A DNA stretch of 19,558 nt from Isohypsibius dastychi (taxonomy: Eukaryota > Tardigrada > Eutardigrada > Parachela > Isohypsibiidae), in assembly GCA_034696485.1 (NCBI GenBank), contig JAQIWT010000474.1:1-19558 (forward strand), in the 5' to 3' direction. The notes under the pieces were generated by a model that saw only the letters and a list, made by a program, of their open reading frames with translations, did no database searches and had not been told where the DNA came from. The translations under genes and the position numbers were made by a program. Below, one piece after another: positions 1-9,316 of the stretch (the first letter of the stretch is position 1; every line of letters begins with the position of its first letter).

Positions 1-3000
1 TTAAAGGTATTTCTTTTTGAATTATTTTCATGTAGAATGCGTCAAGAAAACTGCGCCGGAAGTGCGTTTTTGTAGATTTCTATATTTTACTTCCGGTTGA
101 AATAATTGTGTTTTTTACAGGCTGATTGGAGACGATCATTTATTACAACGGATGTCAATCTGTTCTATGACTCGTTTGTGCGGTGGCAGTTTATTCGGCT
201 GAAGGAACGGAATAAGATCGAGTTCGGAAAACGGTATCAGACGTCGATATGTTTCGTGATTTACATCCTGTTCTAATTTAATGTTTTTCAGAAACACCAT
301 TTTTTCGCCGGTTGACGATCAGCCCTGCATGGATCATGACAGAAGCTCGGGCGAGGTCAGTAGAACGAGTGTGATTATTCTGCCAGAAACAAGTTTTCTA
401 CCACTTTTTCGAGTTTTGAAATTTTAATTTCTAAATATGAATTTTTGGGGACGACCTGGCAGCTTTATTTCAGAAGTTCCGTTTGGCCTATATTTTCGTC
501 GAATATTCGGAACATGCCTTTAGGGAAAGCTGACCTGAAATGAATGGGTTCTGTAGAAATACGGTGTTTCAGAAGTCCTCCATCGTGTCACATCCGCCGT
601 TGTGTGGAATCTTTAAGTTGTTTGATTCCACAATTTTAAAAGTAAATTTGCGAAGCATTTTTGCACCGCTGAGTTTTAGGTTTTTGTGAATAAAGTTTGG
701 CTTAGCGAATGAATCTTCGTCAGTTTGACGGGAAGTGGTTATAATGAAATCGCTGGTTTGTTGCTTGAATTTGTTTTCTTGAATTTGTTTTCTTGAGTTT
801 TTTTTGTTTCTTGAAGTCAAACCAATTTAGTGGAGGTGTTTTTGAAATCGAAAACATGTGTGATTATCTACAGGGTGTCGGACCTCAGGAATACACTTTG
901 ATCAAAATGCAAATTGTCAATCCTCTTCCATCAAGTTTCAGGTGAGTTTCATCTTGTGGTCTCATTTTGACTTTTCGCTCTTGCGAACCTTTTTGTTTTT
1001 AATTCTAGGAAAGATCTTGAAAGCAAAAAGATCTTCCTGGTTGCCGCCACGTTGAGACCCGAAACGATGTACGGACAGACAAACTGCTGGGTGCAACCGG
1101 AAATGGAATATTTCGCACATGAATTAAATAATGGAGAAATTTTTGTTTGCACCAAGCGGTCAGCTCGGAATATGGCTTATCAAGGACATACTTATGAGTT
1201 TGGGAAAATTCGAGAAGTCAACTTGCTGGAATCTGCCAAGCCGCTGAAAGGCCAGGTATGTTGCGCTTAAGACTGGAAATTTATTTCGGAGTAAAGACTT
1301 CCTGATTTCTTTTATTTATTTGCCCAATTTTGATGATTCGAAAACACATATCAGACATCTAAATTTCTGTTTGGGAAGTTATCAGATTTTTTGCTTCACT
1401 ATAGGTCATTTAATTAGATGGGTTTAATTCTTTTTTTTAATGTCAGAGTTTTTTGGTTTTCAAAATCTTGATTCTCTGCTGGTAAATATTTCTTTACGTT
1501 CTTACAGAATTAAGTTTTTCATCCTAGGAATTATTTAAATTCATCACGTGAATCTCATCGATTGTGATATTTAGGATTTGTTGGGATTGAAACTCAAAGC
1601 TCCGCTGACGAAATATGACTTCATCTACGCTCTTCCAATGCTGAATATTCGTGGAGACAAAGGTGGGAATTCCTGAAATTCCAGTCGTTTTTGAAATGAA
1701 ATGATTTGTGAATGGAAATTAGGTACTGGAATTGTCACAAGTGTTCCTTCGGATGCTCCTGATGATTTCGCCGCTTTGCGAGACTTGAAGCAGAAACAGG
1801 TAAAATCTGCAGATTTCTCCAGTGATTGTGCTGAATTTGTTTTATTCACATTCTGGATTTGTCATGCAGCCATTCCGGGCAAAATATGGAATTGCGGATG
1901 GAATGGTCCTCGGTTTTGAGCCGGTGAGTTGGTTTTGGTTCTGCGTTCTTCAAAACATTTACTCAGTCCAGTGAAAATATCTTCATTTTGGATATAATAA
2001 CGAATAAGTGTTTAAAAAAATATGGAATTAATCGAATATCCTTAAATAATGAAGCTGACCAATAAAGCAATGAAATGCAGAATAATAATTTTAGCTAATT
2101 TGTGGCACAAGTGCTGAAATAACTCTGGGGTGTCAGCTTTGTCATTATTTTCAATCGAATTGATGTGATGCGTTTTGGTATTGCAATACAGATATTATTT
2201 ATTTTGATAAAAACATCGTGCAATTCTCACTTTCACTTGATTTTTATATTATTTCAGAAATTCAGATGTCAGGGCTTTTGGAATCTTCTGAAGTTCTGCG
2301 AGTTTCAGTCTCAATACGTATTTGGTTTTAGGTTCCGATTATCGATGTTCCGGAATATGGCAGCCTCTCCGCGGTCTCTATTTGCGAGACGCTCAAAATC
2401 CAGAGCCAGAATGACAAGGAAAAATTGGCTGAAGCAAAAGAACGCGTTTATCTGAAAGGATTTTACGAAGGGGTAATTTGGATTAATTGAATTCAATGTC
2501 CTGATGGATTTGGCTTTCCTTTGAACAACGAATTTTCAGACTATCCTTGTTGGACCTCATGCCGGCAAAAAAGTGCAGGACGTCAAGAAAGTCATTCAAA
2601 AAGAATTGGTTGAAGCTGGAGATGCGGTGGTTTATTTGGAACCGGAAAAGGAAGTCATTTCTCGGTCTGGCGACGAATGCGTCGTTGCACTTTGTGATCA
2701 GTGGTAAGTATTTTGCGGATGAAAATTAGAGGTTTTAGCTTAGAATTTACCGAATAAGCATGCAGAAGTTGATTGTTGAATTCATGTTTTCTGTTTTTTT
2801 TTGCTAATTCGAATTTGGTAGGCAGTCTCTTGACTAGGTGTTCGTTTTTTCAGCTTTTATGTTCAAATTTAGTTTCGTTCGTTTCTTTAACTTCTGATGT
2901 TTTCAGGTATTTGGATTATGGGAATGAGGAATGGAAAGAGGATGCCCGGAGATGTCTGAAGCAGGTTGATACGTTTTCGGAAGAAGTTCGTCGCAATTTC

Positions 3001-5024
3001 CTCGCTACTTTGGACTGGCTCCATGAACATGCCTGCTCTCGTTCTTATGGACTAGGTACTGAATAGATCTCCGGTTTTTTTTCGCGTCCAGTCAAAAGAA
3101 AGTTTCGGTTGAATATGATAATGTAATTTCTTTCCGTAATTACGTGTTCTACAATAACGTAAATGCATGGAATATAACAAAATAAATTATTATTTCTGTC
3201 TCTGGTTGAGCTGATTTTTTCTGCTGAATTTTCTCAAAACTTTCATGTCGAATTCGTTCACCAGATGTCTTGCCAGTGGATTTAGATATTGTGCCAGCAA
3301 ATTAGTCAACAGTTGTTACAGTCTCTCTTGTTTGTAGGAACCAAATTGCCATGGGATGAAACGTATCTGATTGAATCGCTGTCCGACTCTACAATTTACA
3401 TGGCGTTTTATACTGTCTCTCACCTGTTGATGACATCTTTGGATGGAAAACAACTGGGACCTCTCAGTATAAAGTGAGTTCACTTTCCACTCAATGGTCA
3501 TTTCCGTTGACTGCAACGTCTTTTTGTACGTGGCATAATTTTTTTCTTCCTTTTTACCGATTCTCAAAGTGTTTGAAAGACAAAGTTTACGATTAGAAAT
3601 ATGGAGTAACTTTGATTGGAAATATCACCAAAAACAAAAAAACGAAGATTTTTTTTTCATCCATGATTCATTGGTTTGTTTTTTTCAGACCGGAACAAAT
3701 GACACCGGAAGTATGGGACTATATCTTCTTTTCCAACGCTCCTTTCCCATCAACTTCCGAAATCCCCCAAACATCCCTGGATCTGCTCAAACGAGAGTTC
3801 GAATACTGGTATGGTGTGGATATGCGCGTTTCCGGCAAAGATCTCGTCCCGAACCATCTGACCTACTATCTCTATAATCACGTTGCAATATGGCCCAACG
3901 ACCAGTCCAAATGGCCGAAATCGATTCGTGCTAATGGTCATGTTTTATTGAACTCGGAGAAAATGTCCAAATCGACCGGAAACTTCCTGGGTCTCAGTGA
4001 AGCGGTCCATAAGTTCTCCGCTGATGGAATGCGACTGGCGCTTGCGGATGCTGGGGATGGATTGGAAGATGCTAATTTCGCGGAAAGCACGGCAGATGCT
4101 GGTGTCCTGAGGTTGTTCACTTGGTTGGAATATGTGAAAGAACGGGAGAATCTGCATTTGGTTGATCGACCGGAAATGACGTTCAATGACCGGGTTTTTG
4201 AGAACGATATCAATCAGAAGATTATCCAAACGGAAGCGAGCTATGAAAAGACGTTGTATAAGGAAGCGCTGAAATCTGGGTTCTTTGAGCTGCAGTTGTG
4301 TCTTAGTCGGTATCGGGAATTTTGTGGAACTTCCGGTATGCACCGTGGATTGATTGGGAGGTTCTTTGAGGTGCAGACGTTGTTGCTGACACCGATTTGT
4401 CCGCATATTTGTGAGCACATCTGGAAGATTCTCGGGAAGACTGGGAATGTGGTCAACGCGGCATTTCCGGTGGCCGGAAGTGTGGATAATGTCTTGTTGG
4501 AATCGGCGGAGTATTTGTTGAGGACGATTCATGAGTTCCGGATCCGGTTGAAAACTTATCTGACCCCACTGAAAGGGAAGAACGCACTTCCGGTTGGGAA
4601 ACCGACGCATGCGACGGTCTGGGTGGCGAAATCGTATCCGGCCTGGCAGACGGCGATTTTGAAGACGCTGCAGGGTTATCTGGCGAATGAGACGATGATC
4701 CCTGATAATAAGGAGATTTTGGAGGATTTGAAGAAGAACGAGAAAGTGGTGAAGTTTATGAAGAAAGCGATGCCGTTTGTTCATCTGGTCAAGTCGAGAT
4801 TTGAGAAAGAGGGATTGAAGGCGCTGATGTCGGAATTGTCGTTTGACGAAGCGGCGGCGTTGTTGGCGAATGAGGAGTATATTAGGAATACGTTGGAATT
4901 GCAGGGATTTGAAGTGAAGTTCTCGTCGGAATCGGGGGATGTGAAAGTCGTGGATGAAGTTTGTCCGGGTGAACCGAGGATTGTGTACCGGTCTGAAGGA
5001 GGGGGAATAGCGAATGGTGTTTGA
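1..5024 (+). CDS. LARS1: Cytosolic leucyl-tRNA synthetase, 5'-partial, 13 exons
   Basis: This enzyme charges tRNA-Leu with leucine in the cytosol and hydrolyses mischarged tRNA. Exons read: 1-6, 121-233, 292-355, 874-941, 1009-1255, 1575-1662, 1723-1799, 1870-1923, 2332-2472, 2540-2703, 2907-3055, 3338-3473 and 3689-5024 (stop TGA 5022-5024). All 12 junctions are GT/AG and the frame stays open for 880 residues. The protein follows animal cytosolic LARS colinearly. The CP1 editing domain is marked by TLRPET in the 1009-1255 exon and by [15 protein letters not shown] (1662-1767, split by an intron), which holds the editing aspartate. The KMSKS adenylation loop is intact at 3960-3974. The anticodon-binding domain fills most of the last exon. 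The HIGH motif and the N-terminus lie left of the window. The C-terminus ends soon after [13 protein letters not shown], about 100 residues before the human end, so the extreme C-terminal domain is missing. Introns crowd the first 3.7 kb, while the last 1336 nt are uninterrupted. Confidence 0.96.
764..797. repeat. Short tandem repeat inside a LARS intron
   Basis: Two adjacent copies of the 14-nt unit CTTGAATTTGTTTT (764-777 and 778-791), followed by a degenerate third. They sit in the 518-bp intron 356-873. Nothing suggests a function; slippage is the simplest origin. The rest of this intron shows no other feature. Confidence 0.7.
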
Positions 5025-5980
5025 AAATGGTGTCTCTGTGGCAGCTTTTCTAGAGTGGTTTTGTAACGGTACGGGTTAGTGATGTTTTGGAGGTTATCCG
5101 TTATTTATTTCTGTTTCACTTTTATTCCGTAATCAGGTTCGAGCAGTTCAGCGATCACATCGGAAAAACACTCGAGCCAAAATAAACCAGTTTTCACCAG
5201 ATTCAGACTTCACCGACGAATGAACATACAGTGCTCAAAATCGCCATGAGAATGAAGATGTAGTCACTCAAACAAAATTACTTTTTCGTCGGCAAGAAAC
5301 GGTGATTCAGAACCGTCTTACTCGAACCATTGTGCTCGATTACCCGTTGACCTTTGGCCACCCTAACAGATTGGACAAAACTTTGCCGGGGAACGGATGG
5401 AGAACCGAATCGAGTATTCTTCCTTATCCCCTATCCGCAGACATGCTGTTAGGAAGTACCCACTAACATCTTTTACAAGTTAGACAGATGCCAACAGTGC
5501 GGTGAGCCATCCGATGCGGACACCTTAACTCGAAATGGCGGCAGAGATTTTAGTCAGGAGTCTTCCGCAGTGCCGTCAATTTGCATATCTTGGAACAACG
5601 TGTTCTTGTGAACAGCTCTGATCCACATCACCTGGTCGTTTCTGCAATCGTAAAAACGAAGTCACGCACTGGCATGCACTGAGTGCATGTATCTGTTCAT
5701 CTAACGTGATGAATGACCCATTTTCTAGCACTAACATGGTAATTACATTAGATTATACCATTAGCGGGAAATAGCGACGCGACGCGATTCAGCTCACAGC
5801 CCATTGTCCAGCATTTGTTTTCTTTAGACCATCACTGAGGGTTGCAGACTCGGAAATACTGGTGCTCACCTCAGTGCTCACATAGATCCGAAATTCTGCG
5901 AACTGTGGGCTGCGTCGTGTTTGCTCTTCTCTAGCCTGTCTGCATTCCCGGTACTTTCTGTATTGATAACCATGATTGTA
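5025..5980 (+). other. LARS 3' UTR and intergenic DNA
   Basis: No credible exon is seen here. An AATAAA at 5181-5186 lies 157 nt past the LARS stop and is the best polyadenylation signal; the duplicate copy has AATAAG at the matching place. Open frames in this stretch are broken by indels relative to copy 2, which argues against conserved coding. A search for the missing LARS C-terminal domain found nothing. Confidence 0.6.
5181..5186 (+). promoter_or_regulatory. Candidate poly(A) signal for LARS
   Basis: Canonical AATAAA just downstream of CTCGAGCCAA, 157 nt past the LARS stop. No cleavage site can be placed from sequence alone. Confidence 0.5.
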
Positions 5981-6255
5981 TTATCTGTACAAGCATCGGA
6001 CACAATCTCGCCACATACTTTTGAGGCAGAGTACTCGCCACAATAAAACATTCAACCACGTCACCCAATCAAGTGTATTGGTTTGACTGGGCGATGTGAT
6101 GGTCGCGGAGTTTAGAAACGGGGGGACGTTCGCCCAGTCCATCGCCCAGTCAAACCAAAACACTTGATTGGGTGACGTGGTTGATTGTTTTATTGTGGCG
6201 AGTACTCTGCCTCAAAAGTATGTGGCGAGATTGTGTCCGATGCTTGTATTGATAA
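5981..6255. mobile_element. Inverted-repeat element (MITE-like)
   Basis: Two near-perfect arms, 5989-6096 and 6140-6247, are reverse complements with only a few mismatches (for example ACAAGCATCGG against CCGATGCTTGT) and enclose a 43-nt loop. A weaker match extends the pairing outward to TTATC (5981) and GATAA (6255). The 12-mer TGTATTGATAAC occurs at 5959-5970 and again at 6245-6256, bracketing most of the unit. The paralogous site in copy 2 has a single TTATTGACAAC near 10130, so the DNA between is probably an insertion. No protein is encoded. It reads as a non-autonomous transposon; the exact ends and superfamily are unresolved. Confidence 0.75.
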
Positions 6256-6438
6256 CTTTATTTGCATCCCATTTGACCACTGTTGCTTTGCGGCTTTGGT
6301 TTTTTGAACAGGTCAGCCAGCATTCACTCTTCGAGTCAGACTCCAAGGTGTGCGTGTCTATTTGTCATCTCCACACAGACGCCGAGGCGAAAAATATTGA
6401 ACGAGTGAATGCAAATACCAAACTCCATTAGTGCCGAG

Positions 6439-6949
6439 TGTAACCGTTTTTGTGAACTTCCCGTTTTCTTGAACCCGGGGTTCAAAAACCCCGTTTCTCT
6501 GAACCGTTCAAGGTTCACAAACCCAGTTTTTTTGAACCGGTTCACAAAACCCGTTTTTTTGAACCCTTCACCGTTTACGGTTTTTGTCACTTGCCAATTA
6601 GGAAGAATAACTCAGCTGGTAACAGCTCAGTTTTGGTTTCAGTTTCAGCTTTTCAGCCAGCCTTTTTAAAATGTAAACACTAGGATCCCTGCTTATTCCA
6701 CACACTGCACCCTATCCCGAACATGAGCTTTCTGTAGAAAAAACTGTATCATGAGATGAGCTTTCCTTGCTAATTTGCAAGTGAAAAAACCGTAAACGGT
6801 TGAGGGTTCAAGAAAACGGGTTTTGTGAACCGGTTCAGAAAAACGGAGGGGTTCAAGAAAACGGGGTTTGTGAACCTTGAACGGTTCAGAAAAACGGGGT
6901 TTGTGAACCCTGGGTTCAAGAAAACGGGGAGTTCAGAAAAACGGTTACA
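6439..6949. mobile_element. 511-bp foldback transposon built of iterated motifs
   Basis: The element starts TGTAACCGTTTTT and ends with its inverse (...AAAAACGGTTACA). It is flanked on both sides by the 6-bp direct repeat GCCGAG (6433-6438 and 6950-6955). The paralogous copy 2 has one uninterrupted GCTGAG at 10302-10307 in matching flanks, which is a related empty site. The arms, about 6439-6602 and 6769-6949, are inverted. Each is made of repeats of a unit near CCGTTTTCTTGAAC: about five in the left arm and six in the right, with GAACCGGTTC palindromes between some of them. The inner 170 bp are unique and non-coding. There is no transposase, so it is non-autonomous. A 6-bp duplication does not match the common 8-bp hAT or TA mariner types. 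Confidence 0.88.
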
Positions 6950-7129
6950 GCCGAGACCACGATCATGGTTCTTTGCAAAAATAACACCGGCCACGTCTCA
7001 GTACTACCCCAGAAATCTGTACGTGAACGGTTCGACTCAGTGTATGTATACAGTGCCAGTCCAGTCAGAAAACATCCACCAACATTATCGGAATTCTCGG
7101 AAGATTTCGAATGGTTCGAGTCCCTAATA

Positions 7130-7187
7130 TTCTGGCCAAATAGGGGGGGGGGGTGAGCCACCGAAAAAAGGGCTTCCTACGCCACTG
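7130..7187 (-). mobile_element. Transposon-end fragment next to the FEN1 exon
   Basis: Read on the minus strand, this begins CAGTGGCGTAGG at 7187-7176, runs through an 11-nt C tract (G run 7143-7153 on the plus strand), and ends near TTTGGCCAGAAT. The same layout occurs on the plus strand at 16134-16196. CAGTGGCGTA with a homopolymeric C run looks like a repeated transposon terminus. Only one end is visible here. It lies 80 bp upstream of the FEN1 start codon, within the likely 5' UTR or promoter. Confidence 0.65.
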
Positions 7188-7267
7188 ATCCGAAAGACAT
7201 AAACAGACCAGCTCGCATTCTTTTGTGTACTACGTACCTGTTTGCGCAAATCGTCCATACAAAGACC

Positions 7268-7390
7268 ATGGGTATCGAGGATCTGGCGAATCTGATCGCG
7301 GAGCATGCTCCGAAAGATGTGAAGTACTCGGAGATGAAAAACTATTTCGGCCGAAAAGTCGCGATTGATGCTTCTATGGCTTTATATCAG
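7268..7390 (+). CDS. FEN1: FEN1-type flap endonuclease, first exon only
   Basis: 41 codons from an ATG in good context (AGACCATGG) encode [15 protein letters not shown]...[15 protein letters not shown]. This is the N-terminal segment of flap endonuclease 1, which removes 5' flaps in DNA replication and repair. The invariant MGI start and the catalytic-site aspartate in AIDAS (the D34 position) are present. The exon ends in phase 0 at a good donor (CAG|GTATGA). The next conserved FEN1 segment (FLIAVRQ in human) was not found in the downstream frames. The next usable exons lead to an F-box protein, so this may be a captured or orphan exon, or a real FEN1 whose other exons lie elsewhere. Confidence 0.8.
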
Positions 7391-7477
7391 GTATGAACCC
7401 TTCATATCTGTACAATTCTTGCGTGATTTATGAATACAACGCTGTGTGAATTAGCTTAACACTACATTCGGTTGCAG

Positions 7478-7536
7478 ACACAGACTCAGGATTGCTTTCG
7501 CGAAATCGAGCACACAAACGATTTTGGAATTTACCG
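7478..7536 (+). CDS. Candidate linking exon between FEN1 exon and F-box exons
   Basis: A 59-nt open segment lies between a good acceptor (GGTTGCAG, ending 7477) and a donor (CCG|GTATGC after 7536). It enters in phase 0, matching the FEN1 exon, and leaves in phase 2, matching the F-box exon acceptor at 8092. Its 19 full codons (TQTQDCFREIEHTNDFGIY) resemble nothing I recognise. The frame match is suggestive but could be chance for so short a piece. Confidence 0.4.
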
Positions 7537-7593
7537 GTATGCACTTATGAAATGAACAGATTTTGAAGTTTCCTGTTAAAACGTGATGCATTG

Positions 7594-7643
7594 GAGAACC
7601 CGCGAAAATTCATAGTTAAGTTTTTCAGAATTAGGAAATTATT
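7594..7643 (+). repeat. Dispersed 50-bp repeat, copy A
   Basis: GAGAACCCGCGAAAATTCAT and what follows (to GGAAATTATT) matches 19486-19536 near the right window edge with about 80 percent identity by eye. It lies in the putative 556-bp intron 7537-8092. The remainder of that intron (7644-8092) shows no other feature. Confidence 0.6.
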
Positions 7644-8092
7644 CTTTTTTGAATTCTATTCAATACTTTACGAATGACACTTATTCGACGCGAAGCAAGA
7701 CAAATTCTCATGTGATAATCCTGTGATGATAAATCTTTTGCTAGTTCAGCAGCTCTTTTTAAGGAGTTTTTCCTGCACACAATAAGATAGATACGAGAGG
7801 CAGTACAATTCTCGGGATGTCTGCATGAAATCTTCCCTTTCTGCCGTGATAAACCGTCTCAAAAAAGATTTCTACTTGGTTTCAATCCTCTGTCTTTTGG
7901 TGCAAACTGCTTTGGCAAACTGATTGGGCGAAAGCTGCTGTGCTAACGAGTAGGGCCAAAATGTAGGGGCTTAGTTCTGGATTAATATTCTTGTTTCAAA
8001 TCAAATTGGTTCGAACTTTACCTTTGTTGCTGTTTACTTGTTGAATCTTTGGCATCTTAAGAAATAAACGGTGCAGTTATTCTTTTATTTAG

Positions 8093-9128
8093 TAGTCTCA
8101 GCGACCTACCGCCGGAAATTCTTACCCTTATTTTCCTGCATCTGGATTCTGTCTCCCGTAAACAAGCGGAACGGTGAGCCAGTTATAATGCGTGCGGGAC
8201 AAGCTCTGGACAACTCTTTTTTAGGGTCTGTAAGGGATGGATGCAGATTCTCAGAGAGGACAGAAAGCTGCGCACTCATGTTCAAGTCGACATTTCAGAC
8301 CGCATATGGAATCATACTTTCCGTCATTTTGGACCGGAGACCAAACATGCTTTATATAAACTACTAGAGCCGCTGATAACACCGGATTTGGAGGTTCTGC
8401 ACATGGCTGGATTTGGTGACGATACGGACTCTGAATGGTCGTACATTTTGGAGCGCGTCATAGGTGAAGTTTTCAAGAAGAAGCAAGTTGGGATTTCGCA
8501 AGTGACCCTTATCATTTCCAACTGCACTTTTTTATATCATATGAACATGATGTGGGATACTGAGCCTGCTTTCAAGGACGTCATTCTTCGTAATGTGCAG
8601 TTGATTTACTATTGGAGCTTCGGTTTTAGACGGTTAAGAATCTGGTTCGATGTCTTCACGGAAAAATTCTTCGCGCCGGAAGTGATTCTGATCCCCGAAC
8701 ATGGGAGTTGTTTGCGTCACTTGATGAACCGAGCTATTCCATGCGAGTCTGGCCCGTTGTCGAAAGAAGATTCCGACGCCTTGCTTCAAGTCGAGGCTCA
8801 TATTTCGCTGCCGGATGTCATTGATGACTTTACCGAGGAAATCAAGTGAGGATTGTCGTGTTGAAACTGAATCCAGTTTCCGAAACTGTTTTTTAGGTAC
8901 GTGTTAGATGGTGATTTGCCCGGCATTTTTCGAGATATCTCTCGTGGAGTTGGTGTGGATAAAATTCATTCGGATTTTCTTCTGCGATTTATGGAGAAAC
9001 TTTTGACAACAGGTGTGTCAGCTTCGGTTTCTATTACTTGTTGTAATTCAGCGTGTTTTTTGAAGAGCCGTCTGTGGCAACCAAGGAGGATGAGGACTGA
9101 AGGGCAACCAGTTACTTGGATCTGTTAA
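8093..9128 (+). CDS. F-box protein, 3 exons, 5' end uncertain
   Basis: Exons: 8093-8173, 8225-8845 and 8897 to the TAA at 9126-9128. Introns of 51 bp each have GTGAG donors and TTTTTTAG acceptors, and the frame is consistent throughout. The first two exons join to give LPPEILTLIFLHLDS...QAERVCKGWMQIL, a good F-box motif of about 35 residues that would bind Skp1 in an SCF ubiquitin ligase. The remaining ~280 residues are the presumed substrate-binding part. I see no leucine-rich, WD or Kelch repeats, so the target is unknown. There is no in-frame ATG before the F-box inside exon 8093-8173, so an upstream exon is needed; the FEN1 exon plus 7478-7536 would fit exactly (371 codons in all). The last ~40 codons, after ACAACAG at 9004-9010, look less protein-like and may be read-through past a true donor. 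Confidence 0.75.
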
Positions 9129-9316
9129 GTTTTGATCTTTCGTACAGCGCGATTTACTATGGACGTGTAGACTCGAATATTATTCAAAACGATATTATTA
9201 ACGATGTTATTAAAACGATATGTCACGCGCAGGAAGTTTCGCTTTTCAATTCATTCGTTTCTGTGAAGCATTGAGCTGTGCATTATGGCGTTTCAAGAAA
9301 ATTAATTATAAAAAAA
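9129..9316 (+). other. AT-rich spacer before the duplicated segment
   Basis: This follows the F-box stop codon. It contains a short AT-rich series of ACGATATTATTAACGATG-like words (9189-9220) and no credible exon. It ends abruptly where the LARS-tail duplicate begins at about 9317. Confidence 0.5.

Larger units (their letters stand above)
4938..7110 (+). repeat. Duplicated segment, copy 1 (LARS tail and 3' flank)
   Basis: From GATGTGAAAG at 4938 the sequence resembles 9317 onward: the last codons of LARS, the 3' UTR and the intergenic DNA. Identity is high at first; GTTTGTCCGGGTGAACCG is identical in both at an offset of 4380. It then decays with many indels but stays traceable through ATCCACATCA (5622 / 10009), CCATTTGACC (6269 / 10153) and CCAGAAATCTG (7010 / 10365). 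Copy 1 is longer because it holds the inverted repeat 5981-6255, the foldback 6439-6949 and roughly 200 bp around 5750-5960 with no counterpart. The right boundary is approximate. Confidence 0.85.

Noticed and set aside
3945-4784. 279-codon open frame on the minus strand
   Set aside because: Antisense shadow of the long LARS final exon; basic, repetitive composition and no start or splice support.
5025-5980. Missing LARS C-terminal domain hidden after a further intron
   Set aside because: Read in all plus frames by eye without finding the conserved human C-terminal segments; both duplicate copies stop at the same codon.
6409-6994. Several overlapping open frames rich in FLNP or KKTGF repeats on both strands
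   Set aside because: They are translations of the iterated units of the foldback element, open on both strands because of its short repeats, not proteins.
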